Positions 7,754 to 16,036 of a DNA stretch of 64,000 bases are shown here, piece by piece; position 1 is the first letter of the stretch, and every line of letters begins with the position of its first letter. The DNA comes from an uncultured Propionibacteriaceae bacterium. GTDB lineage: Bacteria > Actinomycetota > Actinomycetes > Propionibacteriales > Propionibacteriaceae. Location: assembly GCA_945911015.1 (NCBI GenBank), contig CAMDZW010000001.1, forward strand, positions 62,001 to 126,000. Reading direction: 5' to 3'. Position numbers and translations under genes: made by a program. The notes below the pieces were generated by a model, which worked only from the letters and a program-made list of their open reading frames with translations, had not been told where the DNA came from and made no database searches.

Positions 7754-9046
7754 ATGGACGCGGCTGAGCGGGCAGCGCAGGCAGCACGGACCTCGTACGG
7801 TCGGCTGCTGGCGTTGCTCGCCGCGCGCACCAGCGACATCGCTGCCGCCGAGGACGCTTTGGCCGACGCCTTCGAGCGTGCCCTGTGCCGTTGGCCGGCC
7901 GACGGCGTCCCGACCAACCCGGACGGCTGGTTGCTGGCGGTGGCCCGCAACCAACTCAAGGACCACTGGAAGTCAGCCGCTGTCCGACTGACCGAACCAG
8001 CCGAACCTGTCGACCGTCCCGGCACCACAGCCGACCCAGATGCCATCGAGGACCGACGCCTCGAGCTCCTGCTGGTCTGTGCCCATCCAGCGATCGACCC
8101 CGGGATTCACACCGTCTTGATGTTGAACACCGTGCTCGGGTGCACTGCCGAGCAGATCGGTCAGGCCCTGGCTGTCAGGACCTGCACACTGGCGAGCCGG
8201 CTCGTACGGGCCAAGCGCCGCATCAAACAGACTGGCATCCGGTTCGCCATCCCCGACCGCAGCGTCTTGCCGGCACGGATCGATGCGGTCCTGGCCGCCG
8301 TGCACGGCGCCTACGCCATCGACTGGTCAACCGGCCCCGAAGAACGGACCGGTCTGGCGGCTGAGGCACAGCAGCTTGCCGAGATCGTCGCCTCGTTGAC
8401 CGGTGATCCCGAAGCGTATGGTCTGGCTGCCGGCATTTGTTTGTCCCGGTCAGGGTGGCCCGGTCGACGAGACGACTCCGGTCGTGTGGTGCCCTTGGCC
8501 GATCAGGATCCGCAGCTGTGGGACCGCCACCTCATCGACCGTGGCCGCGACCTCCTGGCCACCGCAAGCCGGTCCGGTCAACTCGGGCCACATCAGCTCG
8601 ACGCCGCGATCCAGGCCCTGCATTGCGTACGGGTCGACGATCCGTCACACCAGGTCGACCCCGACTTGTTGGCCCGCCTCCATCGCAGTCGTCACGAGCT
8701 CGCGCCGACCCTCGGCAGCGGCGCCGCCCTTGCCGCGGCCACCGCCGACAGCGACGGCCCTGGCGCGGGCCTGGACTGCTTGGATGCGACCGAGGATCAC
8801 CTAGTCGAGTCCGGTGTGATGGATCGGACGCAGGTGAGCAGATTTCAACCAGGGTTGGTGGTCCGGGCTCATCTGCTGCATCGTGTCGACCGCACCGAGG
8901 AGGGTCTCGCGGTCCTCGAACGTGCGATCGGCCTCACCACTGTCTCGACCGAACGACGCCACCTTGGCGAGCTCCACGCAGCATGGCGGAACGGTGCCGA
9001 CTCGGTGGGCATCGGTCCGCGCCACCGGGACAGCCCTCTACGATGA
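7754..9046 (+). CDS. RNA polymerase ECF-type sigma factor, ECF42 group
   Basis: This 430-residue protein has sigma region 2 near residues 10-75 (DIAAAEDALADAFERAL, WLLAVARNQLKDHW) and sigma region 4 at about 115-160 (TAEQIGQALAVRTCTLASRLVRAKRRI), followed by the ~200-residue TPR-like extension typical of ECF42. No anti-sigma gene is adjacent, as usual for this group; activity is believed to be governed by the C-terminal extension. Region 4 looks divergent from family consensus (HPAIDPGIHTVLMLNTVLGC where I expect ALTLR-like residues) but is complete. It is translationally close to the DGPF gene (3 nt gap). Confidence 0.86.
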   Translation: MDAAERAAQAARTSYGRLLALLAARTSDIAAAEDALADAFERALCRWPADGVPTNPDGWLLAVARNQLKDHWKSAAVRLTEPAEPVDRPGTTADPDAIEDRRLELLLVCAHPAIDPGIHTVLMLNTVLGCTAEQIGQALAVRTCTLASRLVRAKRRIKQTGIRFAIPDRSVLPARIDAVLAAVHGAYAIDWSTGPEERTGLAAEAQQLAEIVASLTGDPEAYGLAAGICLSRSGWPGRRDDSGRVVPLADQDPQLWDRHLIDRGRDLLATASRSGQLGPHQLDAAIQALHCVRVDDPSHQVDPDLLARLHRSRHELAPTLGSGAALAAATADSDGPGAGLDCLDATEDHLVESGVMDRTQVSRFQPGLVVRAHLLHRVDRTEEGLAVLERAIGLTTVSTERRHLGELHAAWRNGADSVGIGPRHRDSPLR

Positions 9047-9080
9047 CGCTGACCACTGTCGAGCCAAGGAGCAACCCGTC

Positions 9081-9368
9081 GTGATCCTCGAAGTCGCCGA
9101 TCTGCGTGTCACCGACCGTGACGGTTTCATCGCCGCCTACCGCTCGGCCGTGGAGGTGCTCCGCACCTGTCCGGGTTGCCAGTCAGTGCGGATGACGGCC
9201 GGGATCGAGGATCCGTTGCGTTTCACCCTGATCGTCGAATGGGACTCGGTCGAAGCCCATGAGCAGAACTTCCGCGCCACCGAACGGTTCATCACCTGGC
9301 GAGGTGCGATCAGCCCGTTCTTCGCCCAGCCGCCATTCGTCGAGCACTTCTCGGACATCGCCGTCTGA
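9081..9368 (+). CDS. Antibiotic biosynthesis monooxygenase (ABM) domain protein
   Basis: The 95-residue product (MILEVADLRVTDRDGFIAAY) fits the ABM/ferredoxin-like dimeric alpha-beta barrel family: a hydrophobic first strand, a helix with AYRSAVEVLRTCPGC, and FTLIVEWDSVEAHEQNF typical of the third strand and following helix. GTG 9081 is chosen because AAGGAG lies about 9 nt upstream; the longer reading overlaps the sigma gene. It follows the ECF42 gene by 34 nt and could be a member of its regulon, which is inference. No substrate is implied. Confidence 0.8.
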   Translation: MILEVADLRVTDRDGFIAAYRSAVEVLRTCPGCQSVRMTAGIEDPLRFTLIVEWDSVEAHEQNFRATERFITWRGAISPFFAQPPFVEHFSDIAV

Positions 9369-9440
9369 CCGATCGGAGCCCGAGCCGCCGTCGCGGTCAG
9401 AGCGACCGGAGCCCCATGCCCCGCTCATGGGTGAACCCGA

Positions 9441-10079
9441 TCATCGCTCGATCTCCCCGCCGATTTCGCCACCGACAGCGGCGTGCAGATGCCGAGCCAC
9501 GAAGGCAGCATTGGCCCGCAGCACCTCGGCCGGAGCATCGGGCAGGTTCTCGGCCCAGTTGAGCAACGGCGACCCCCGGAACTGACCGATCCGTGCCGGG
9601 CGGCCCAGGAACACCACATGCAGGTGTGCCCCACCATCGCCCCATTTGGCCAATTGGGCCCTGCCCACGCTCGGCAGCGCCTCGGCTGCGGCAGAAATCG
9701 CCACGATGAGCTGCCCCAGCTCGGCAGCCAGGTCGGCCGGCACGGTGGGTAGGTCACAGTGGACACGCGGGGTGAGGGTGAGCATCACCGGCAGCGGCTG
9801 TTCCAGATCCGCGTGCAACAGCCAGGACGGATTGTGCCAGATGCTGCTGGCGATCCGATCGGCATGATCCTGGGCGCACCAGCAGTCGTCCGCGTCCTCA
9901 CCGCGGCGAGGTGCCTCGGCGTCCATCAACGGTTGCAGTGGCTTCATCTCCAGCGACGATGTCTCGTACGGGTAGATGTCCCAGCCCGGGGCTTCCTCGA
10001 CCGCGACCGGCAGTCTCCCGTCCGGCCCACATGCGGCGGCGATCCGTGCGTAGTACTGCTCAGGCGATTCCGGTTGCAT
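9441..10079 (-). CDS. Conserved hypothetical protein, possibly HIT-like
   Basis: The 212-residue soluble protein carries GDGGAHLHVVFLGRPARIGQ, a conserved actinobacterial motif with an H-x-H that recalls the histidine-triad (HIT) fold, and an N-terminal CWCAQDHADRI stretch. I recognise the pattern from unannotated actinobacterial proteins but no experimental function. It is convergent with the ABM gene (72 nt between stops, nothing clear in the gap) and divergent from the M23-like gene. A nucleotide hydrolase or transferase role is possible but unproven. Confidence 0.6.
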   Translation of the reverse strand: MQPESPEQYYARIAAACGPDGRLPVAVEEAPGWDIYPYETSSLEMKPLQPLMDAEAPRRGEDADDCWCAQDHADRIASSIWHNPSWLLHADLEQPLPVMLTLTPRVHCDLPTVPADLAAELGQLIVAISAAAEALPSVGRAQLAKWGDGGAHLHVVFLGRPARIGQFRGSPLLNWAENLPDAPAEVLRANAAFVARHLHAAVGGEIGGEIER

Positions 10080-10231
10080 GCTGACGATTCCACCACACCA
10101 GGGCAGTCAAGACATGACCCACGCGTCGATGCGAAACGTGCTGCCGAGCAGGCGAAGCGCCCAGGACAACACCGACTGACGGCGGCCCTGCTCAGGCGAT
10201 GCCAGAATGGGCGACAACAGAAAGGGTCCGC

Positions 10232-10849
10232 GTGGCTGCTTCTCTCGATCTGGACTATCCGTTCATCGGAAGGTGGCTTGTGCAGAACAGCCCGGCCAAC
10301 CGGGTGCCCAGCCACGGCACGTCGCTGGTGGCGACGTCCTACGCGATCGACTTCGTGCCCGTTGATGGTGCCGGGCGTACCGCGCCGGTCACGTTCGGTT
10401 CCCTCGTACGCCCCGAACCGCCTGAGAGATTCCCCGGTTTCGGGCGCACCCTGCTGGCACCTGTCGAGGGGGTCATCGTCGCGGCGCACGACACCGAGCG
10501 CGACCACGCCGCATATCGCGGTCTACCGTCCATCGGCTACGCCCTCACCCAACAACGCCGAGCCCAAGCAGGGTGGTTGTCCCTTGCCGGCAACCACGTG
10601 TTCATCGAGACCAAGCGTGCAGTGGTCGCTCTTTGCCATCTCCAACAAGGCAGCCTGGAAGTTCGGACGGGACAGCGTGTGCAGGTCGGCACGGTGCTCG
10701 CACGCTGCGGGAACTCTGGCAACAGCACTGAACCGCATGTTCATGTCCAAGCAATCACCGCCCCCGACATCGAGCGCGCCAACGCTGTGCCCCTGACATT
10801 CAAGGGTTCCCTGCCCCGCAACGGAGAGGTCGTCGACATCACCGGATAG
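10232..10849 (+). CDS. M23-like (LytM/lysostaphin-type) peptidase-fold protein
   Basis: The 205-residue reading has the elements of the M23 metallopeptidase fold: SHGTSLVATSYAIDF (metal His and Asp), a beta core with LLAPVEGVIVAAHD, VVALCHLQQGSLEVRTGQRVQ and the end motif GNSGNSTEPHVHVQ containing H-x-H. No signal peptide is visible, so it may be cytosolic or non-peptidase. GTG 10232 is preferred because AGAAAGG lies about 7 nt upstream; an in-frame ATG at 10199 adds 11 residues. Its 3' end overlaps the end of the HNH pseudogene by 11 nt, convergently. Confidence 0.68.
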   Translation: MAASLDLDYPFIGRWLVQNSPANRVPSHGTSLVATSYAIDFVPVDGAGRTAPVTFGSLVRPEPPERFPGFGRTLLAPVEGVIVAAHDTERDHAAYRGLPSIGYALTQQRRAQAGWLSLAGNHVFIETKRAVVALCHLQQGSLEVRTGQRVQVGTVLARCGNSGNSTEPHVHVQAITAPDIERANAVPLTFKGSLPRNGEVVDITG

Positions 10850-11905
10850 CAGCGGCACCATCAGGGTCGAGGAGGTCGAGGTCGGTCGGGCCACCGTCCT
10901 GCCACGAAACCACGTGATGGCGTTGGGTCCACTTCGCCGGGACCGAACAACCAGGAAAACTGCAACCACCATCGCGGGCATACAAGGCAATCGTCTGGTT
11001 CGCGGTCGCGATCCGACACCTGCGACCCAGATCGAGGACCGCCCCGGCCGGTGAGAACCGGACCGACACCACACTGGCCTGATCAGCCAGCCCGAATCCG
11101 GCCGCCACCGCGATCGCCCGACCATCGGACAACCGCGCCGTCCCACGACCAGTGACCGCTGCTCCTCGGTCATGGTGATGATCACCGTCGCCGGAGTCCC
11201 ACCCGTCGCCGGCAAATCACCGCTGTTGAGCGCCCGGGTGAACACGGTCCCGACCGCATCATGACGGCGCTGTTCAGCCGACCGGGTATCGGCAATGTCG
11301 GGGCTGGCGTTACGACGCGACAAACTGTCCAACACCGTGGTGATCGCCGCACCGGCCTCAACGGTGAACCGGCCGTTGAACCACACAGTCCCATCCGAGT
11401 TGGTGCCCCAGTTCGCCCGGCGAGTCGCCTCATTCCACTCATCATCAGGGGTGTCACCATCGGGATCGATCCGGTCCTTGATCTGCCCAGCGAGCTGCCC
11501 GATCTGAGCCGGAGTCAACAACCGGGCATGATCGGTGAGGATCTGTTCGGCAGCAACAAGTTGGTCCTCGGTGATCGAGGCCACCCTGGACAGCCGCAAC
11601 ATTTCGATGATCAACCGATCCACCTGCGCCGGAGTCACCGTCCCGGACTGTTGCAACCCAGCAATCCGCGAATAGCGGGCCGGGACCATGTCCCCGGTCA
11701 TCGTCGGCTGCTCAGTCACATACTTCTCGGCCCGGACCCGTACCGTGTGGGCGTCAAGATTCACCACCTCACCGAGCACCTCACCACTGGTGCGTTGGTG
11801 ATGATGATCGGCCAACACCGTCAGATCAGCGGCGGCAAGGATGTGGTGGTCGAGGAGACACTGCACGTCACCCCCCTCGGAAACTGATTCGCCCATGTGT
11901 TCCAT
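10839..11905 (-). pseudogene. HNH endonuclease of the DUF222/13E12 type, frameshifted and 3'-truncated
   Basis: Two minus-strand frames together spell one DUF222-HNH protein. The upstream part runs from ATG 11905 (or 11896) through TPAQVDRLIIEMLRLSRVAS and TPATVIITMTEEQRSLV; the downstream part continues from about 11140 as RGTARLSDGRAIAVAAGFGL and reaches CSFPGC and the HNH core RHHVVSWQDGG. A missing base near 11148 explains the switch of frame. The protein then stops shortly after DLDLL at 10839, so the segment that normally completes the HNH zinc/catalytic site (NLALLCRRHH-like) is absent. These genes are often multicopy, REP13E12-like elements in actinobacteria. I see no terminal repeats here. 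Confidence 0.75.
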
Positions 11906-12102
11906 TCTAGGTGATCGGTGTGACACAATCCACCGCTTTCCCTTACAGACAACAGAAATCTTTCGCCACAGCGATTGTCGGCAGCCGTGTTTGCAACATT
12001 GATTCACCAACCACATGACCCGACGGGGCAGCTCACTCGCGAGCTGTCCACCAGACCAGTCGACGCCGTCGGTCAGCTGTCATCCACTCGAACAGGAGGC
12101 GC

Positions 12103-13089
12103 TCAGTCCTGCGGGACGGGCAACGATGCCCCACCCTGCCGCGCGGACGCGTAACCGGTCGTCACGACGTCGACGACATGGGTGGCGTGGTGTTCATCGA
12201 TCGCGGACGGCCTGCCGGCGAGGACGCCGAGGAAGTTGCTCCACTGCTCAGCGAATGCGGTCTGGACGTCATCGCGGGTCGACTCGTGCAAGACGGTCCG
12301 GCCCTCCGCCGTGGTGAGCACGGTGCCGAGTTGTGGCCCGACGGTGATGGTGCCGAGGTCGCCGACCACCTCGATCTCGTTGCGTGAATTGGCCGGGAAA
12401 CTGCGCAGCGTAATGGTTGCCACCACCGCGTTGTCGAGCGTGATCACATAGTCGGCATCGCTCTCGACCGGAGATCCCCACCGACACATCAGCTGTGCGC
12501 TGACCGTCTGGGCCCGACCACCGGTCAGGAACAGGGTCCGGTCGACACAGTGCCCGCCGACGTTGATCATCGCGCCCCCGCCGGCCATGTCCGCGTCGAA
12601 GAACCATGGCGACCGTTGCCCCGGCGCATAGTTGGTCGCGCGACGATCAGTGGTGCGCCGCACCTGCCCGATCCTGCCCTGGTCAATGGCGGCACGGGCG
12701 GCCGCGACCTCCGGCATGAAAGTCTGCAGATGCCCTGCGACCACGGGGATCCCGGCCGTTGCGGCTGCGTTGCGGAGCTGTCGGCATTCGACTCCCGTGA
12801 TGCCCAGCGGCTTTTCCACCAGCGCTGCGATCCCCCGGTAAATGGCGTCCAGAGTGATCGGCAGGTGGGTGGCATGTGGGGTGTTCACGATGACGGCATC
12901 GAGCTCGATCTGCTCCATCATCTCGATGTGATCGGCGAACACGGCGGCGGCGCAGGGGGCAGCGACCGTGGCCGCTCGCTCGGTGTCCAGGTCGCAGACT
13001 GCAACCAGCGATGACTCGTCATGCCCTTCGACCACGGTGCGGTGGTGGGGCCCCACGGCGCCAGCTCCGATCAGACCGACCCTGACCAT
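12103..13089 (-). CDS. Gfo/Idh/MocA family NAD(P)-dependent oxidoreductase
   Basis: The 328-residue protein starts with the Rossmann motif VRVGLIGAGAVGPHHRTVV and has the family EKP motif (ALVEKPLGITG), plus a C-terminal GFO_IDH_MocA domain with GGGAMINVGGHCVDRTLFL containing the usual DxxxH-like region. ATG 13089 is chosen because GGAGGAG is 6 nt upstream; the longer ORF is not needed. Such enzymes oxidise or reduce sugars, inositols or related compounds; the substrate here is not predictable. It appears to be a single-gene unit with a perfect 14-bp palindrome (13123-13136) at its promoter, suggesting control by a GntR- or LacI-like repressor encoded elsewhere. Confidence 0.88.
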   Translation of the reverse strand: MVRVGLIGAGAVGPHHRTVVEGHDESSLVAVCDLDTERAATVAAPCAAAVFADHIEMMEQIELDAVIVNTPHATHLPITLDAIYRGIAALVEKPLGITGVECRQLRNAAATAGIPVVAGHLQTFMPEVAAARAAIDQGRIGQVRRTTDRRATNYAPGQRSPWFFDADMAGGGAMINVGGHCVDRTLFLTGGRAQTVSAQLMCRWGSPVESDADYVITLDNAVVATITLRSFPANSRNEIEVVGDLGTITVGPQLGTVLTTAEGRTVLHESTRDDVQTAFAEQWSNFLGVLAGRPSAIDEHHATHVVDVVTTGYASARQGGASLPVPQD

Positions 13090-13122
13090 TGGTTGCTCCT
13101 CCACTGACGACATCAACGCGCC

Positions 13123-13136
13123 AATCTGTACAGATT
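13123..13136. promoter_or_regulatory. 14-bp perfect palindrome, candidate repressor operator
   Basis: AATCTGTACAGATT lies 33-47 nt upstream of the Gfo/Idh/MocA start, in locally AT-rich DNA that stands out from the GC-rich surroundings. The core CTGTACAG form is typical of dimeric GntR-family operators. No regulator gene is adjacent, so the binder is unknown. Confidence 0.55.
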
Positions 13137-13234
13137 TGAACGAGATGAATGGTACTGACTCAAATCAGACACCGGCGTTGATGAGTCGACGGCGAGATCG
13201 GACCGGACTGCGAGTCGGCGTATCCGGGGACGCG

Positions 13235-13240
13235 TACTGT
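13235..13240 (+). promoter_or_regulatory. -10 box of a leaderless promoter
   Basis: TACTGT ends 6 nt before ATG 13247 and no ribosome site is present, so the transcript of the decayed molybdoenzyme gene would start at its A. Confidence 0.5.
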
Positions 13241-13246
13241 CGATCC

Positions 13247-14306
13247 ATGAGCACCGATCCGATTCCGTCCCGTCGCCGGGCCGCCCTGGCCGGAGTTCTC
13301 ACGGCAGCGGCCGGGGCCGGTGTCGGCGAACTGGTCGCACCGCTGGTGGCGCCGGAAGGAAGTCCGTTCGGCTCGATCGGGGCGGTGCTGATCGACGCCG
13401 CACCTGGTTGGGCGAAGGACCTGGCGGTGAGTCTGTTCTGGACTGCGGACAAGATCGCTCTGCTGGTTGGGATCGGGATCGTGCTCCTGGGCATTGGCGC
13501 CATTGCCGGGTTGGCCGAACGCCGGCTGGTGTGGACCGGCCGCGTGATCGCTGCGCTGTTGGGCATCGCCGGGATCGCGGCAGCCCTCAGCCGCGAGGGT
13601 GCCACTGCCCTGGCCTGGTTGCCCTCGTTGGTCTCGGGCGGGCCGCGATGACGCTGCTGGCCATCCTGGTGCCACCGGTCGCTGATCGCAGTGACTCCCC
13701 CCCTGGCCCGGCGCCGTTTCCTGGGCTGGAGCGTGGCCGCTGCGGGGATCGCCGTGTTCGGCACGGTGGTCTCGGTCAGCCGCCGGGTGGGAGCCCGAGC
13801 TGCAGAAGCCGTACGGGAAAAACTGCACCTGCCTGCCGCACAGCACCCGGTGACGGTCCCGGCCGAGACCGAGCTCGACATTGATGGGCTGGCCCCGGTG
13901 GTCACCGCAAATGACGACTTCTACCGAATCGACACTGCGCTGGTGGTGCCCGAGATCGATCCCCAGGGCTGGTCGCTGCGGATCCATGGCATGGTCGAGA
14001 ACGAGATCACGATCACCTGGGACGAGCTGATGTCGCTTCGCCGGAGTCGCCTGGCAGCCCCACACCGGTGTCGAAGCGGTCGAGGTCCAGCTCGACGACG
14101 GCCCCTGGCAGCCGGCCGATCTGGCCCCGGCCATCTCCACCGACACCTGGGTCCAGTGGTCACGGCCCTGGGATGCGACCACCGGCGACCACATCATCCG
14201 GTGCCGGGCGATCAGCCGCGACGGCGAACGTCAGACCGAGGTGCGGGCGCCGGTCGTGCCCGACGGCGCCCAGGGGTGGCACGAGATCACCGTGACGGTG
14301 CACTGA
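13247..14306 (+). pseudogene. Membrane-anchored sulfite-oxidase-type molybdopterin oxidoreductase, internally deleted
   Basis: The remains are collinear with a ~500-residue family protein (Rv0218-like membrane anchor plus sulfite oxidase domain). Residues 1-134 from ATG 13247 give the membrane region (TADKIALLVGIGIVLLGIGA) and end at TGA 13649. The neighbouring frame (MTLLAILVPPVADRSDS) bridges to LARRRFLGWSVAAAG, with a C7 run at 13697-13703 as a likely indel site. Reading then reaches VPEIDPQGWSLRIHG and WDELMSLR, where it jumps at about 14038-14046 directly into the C-terminal dimerisation domain in another frame (FAGVAWQPHTGVEAVEVQ, to stop 14306). The whole cofactor-binding core with the Mo-ligand Cys is missing. 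The gene cannot make a working enzyme. Confidence 0.85.
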
Positions 14307-15312
14307 CCGGATCGAACGGCTGCGGTTCGGCCTGTCGGGACGGCCCCGGGCGACGACCCGGTTTCGGACCGAGGCGCACAGAGGGACTGCGACGAAAGAC
14401 CAGCTCGACCGCGGCCCACGACACCAGCGCCAGCACGATCGAGATCATCACGTCCACCGGCGCTGATCCAGCACCGTCGGCGCCAGTCAGGGCACTGGTC
14501 ATGTCATCCCAGATCGCCGTCGGGATCATGATCAGGACGTTGTTGAGCGTGTGACCCAGGACCGCAGCCTCCAGGCCTCCGGTGCGCCAGACCAGCAACG
14601 AGAAACCGGCGGCGATCACCACATAGCCGACCAGCCGGCCCGGAGTGAGATTGGGGTGCCCGGCCGCGAACAGTGCACCACTGGCGACGGTCGCCACGAC
14701 CAGTGACACCAGCGGGCGCGGGATCCAGGCACCAATGGCACGGGTGAGCGCTCCCCGCACGGCATATTCTTCTCCCGCGGCCTGGAACGGTACGAAGGCG
14801 ACGACCAGCAGCACGAACACCCACCAGTCGGGATTGGCGTCCGGGCCCGGACGCCAGCCAGACAGCTTCAGGCTCCCGCCGATGTAGAGCAGATAGATCG
14901 GTACCAGCACCAGGGCACAGCGAGCCATCAGCCCCCAGCGGAACCCACCTTCGACCGAGGACATCCATCGGGGACGCTGGCGCCACAGCGCCCACTGCAG
15001 GAGCATGCTGGCTGGGATCATCAGGCCGAGCCCGATCACCGTGGCGGCGAACAGGGCCGGGGTGATCACGACCTGCCCCGACAGCAAGGTGTCATTTCCC
15101 AGCATCAGATCGACCAGCAGTGCCGGCACGGTCAACGCAATGCTCAACCCGAAATAGGCGGCAATCGTCGCAGCGATCATGACCAGCGACTTCCACCAAC
15201 GATGCGTGGGTGTGCGCAGGAAATGGTGGTACGCCACCGGCTCCAGCGGGAGCGGCCACCCCCGAGGTGTGCCGTAGCGGTGATCGATCGGTTCCGGCCC
15301 GGGCACAGTCAT
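14287..15312 (-). CDS. CPBP family intramembrane metalloprotease
   Basis: The 341-residue polytopic protein has the CPBP signature AAGEEYAVRGALTRAIG (EE-x3-R), a second His motif GALFAAGHPN and C-terminal LGHTLNNVLI. It resembles the protein at 699-1604 in layout, including a soluble N-terminal RYGTPRGWPLP-type segment and an R-x-RW-x-S loop, so the two are paralogues. Its last 20 nt overlap the tail of the molybdoenzyme pseudogene convergently. It follows the methyltransferase gene by 9 nt on the same strand. Substrate unknown. Confidence 0.83.
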   Translation of the reverse strand: MTVPGPEPIDHRYGTPRGWPLPLEPVAYHHFLRTPTHRWWKSLVMIAATIAAYFGLSIALTVPALLVDLMLGNDTLLSGQVVITPALFAATVIGLGLMIPASMLLQWALWRQRPRWMSSVEGGFRWGLMARCALVLVPIYLLYIGGSLKLSGWRPGPDANPDWWVFVLLVVAFVPFQAAGEEYAVRGALTRAIGAWIPRPLVSLVVATVASGALFAAGHPNLTPGRLVGYVVIAAGFSLLVWRTGGLEAAVLGHTLNNVLIMIPTAIWDDMTSALTGADGAGSAPVDVMISIVLALVSWAAVELVFRRSPSVRLGPKPGRRPGPSRQAEPQPFDPVSAPSR

Positions 15313-15321
15313 GGCCAGACC

Positions 15322-15975
15322 CTACTCGGCAGACAGGCTCCGACCGGGTTCATCCCCGGCCGACGCCGCCGGCTGCTTGGTCAGCACCGACACCAGGAAG
15401 TCGGCATCGTCGGTGAACGGACGCAGGTCCCAGGTCGACAGGTTCAGCTCGGCCCTCAGCCCGACCGCTGCGGCATCGGCGAAGAAGTCGTCGAACCCGT
15501 AGCCGCGACCAGCGCCGAAACCGGCCACGACCCGACCGTCGTCGGCCAGGACCCGCGCGAAGCCGGCCAGCACGTCGCGGCGGGTCGACGGGGCGACGAA
15601 GGTGAGGACATTGCCGGCGCACACGACCACATCGAAGGGCGTGGTGATCCCGTACGAGCCGAGGTCAACGGTGGCCAGGTCATCACAGATCCATTGCGCC
15701 GCGGGATGATCGGCGCGAGCTGCCTCGATCAGTTCAGGATCCAGATCGACGCCGACCACGACATGGCCGACGCTGGCCAGATGTCCACCGATCCGGCCGG
15801 GCCCGCAGCCGGCATCCAGGATCTGTGCACCTCGTCCGACCATGGCATCGACCGTCCGAGCCTCACCGACGATGTCCTTGCCCTGGTCGACCATGGCGCG
15901 GAAACGGTCGATGTACCACTGGGAGTGGCCGGGATTGGCGGCGATCTGCTGACGCCACAGGTTCTCTTCGCTCAC
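15322..15975 (-). CDS. Class I SAM-dependent methyltransferase
   Basis: The 217-residue protein has the SAM-binding motif I LDAGCGPGRIGGHLAS, the acidic residue after strand 2 (VVGVDLDPELIEAAR) and motif IV-like PFDVVVCAGNVLTFV. The start is placed at GTG 15975 (VSEENLWRQQ) because a TACGGT -10 box (15983-15988, minus strand) lies 7 nt upstream, giving a leaderless mRNA; the longer reading from GTG 15984 would overlap that box. The acceptor substrate is unknown. It sits between lpdA and a CPBP protease gene, all on the minus strand. Confidence 0.82.
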   Translation of the reverse strand: MSEENLWRQQIAANPGHSQWYIDRFRAMVDQGKDIVGEARTVDAMVGRGAQILDAGCGPGRIGGHLASVGHVVVGVDLDPELIEAARADHPAAQWICDDLATVDLGSYGITTPFDVVVCAGNVLTFVAPSTRRDVLAGFARVLADDGRVVAGFGAGRGYGFDDFFADAAAVGLRAELNLSTWDLRPFTDDADFLVSVLTKQPAASAGDEPGRSLSAE

Positions 15976-15982
15976 AACAGAC

Positions 15983-15988
15983 ACCGTA
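15983..15988 (-). promoter_or_regulatory. -10 box of a leaderless promoter (methyltransferase)
   Basis: On the minus strand TACGGT is followed after 7 nt by GTG 15975. The spacing matches the other leaderless starts of this window and decides the start. Confidence 0.5.
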
Positions 15989-16036
15989 CGACGGGTGCCG
16001 ACGCCCGCACCATGGCCCCGGCTGCCGAGTCGAGGT

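Noticed and set aside
6011-7966. 651-residue antisense ORF over the HTH citrate synthase
   Set aside because: Shadow frame of real genes on the plus strand; no recognisable domain.
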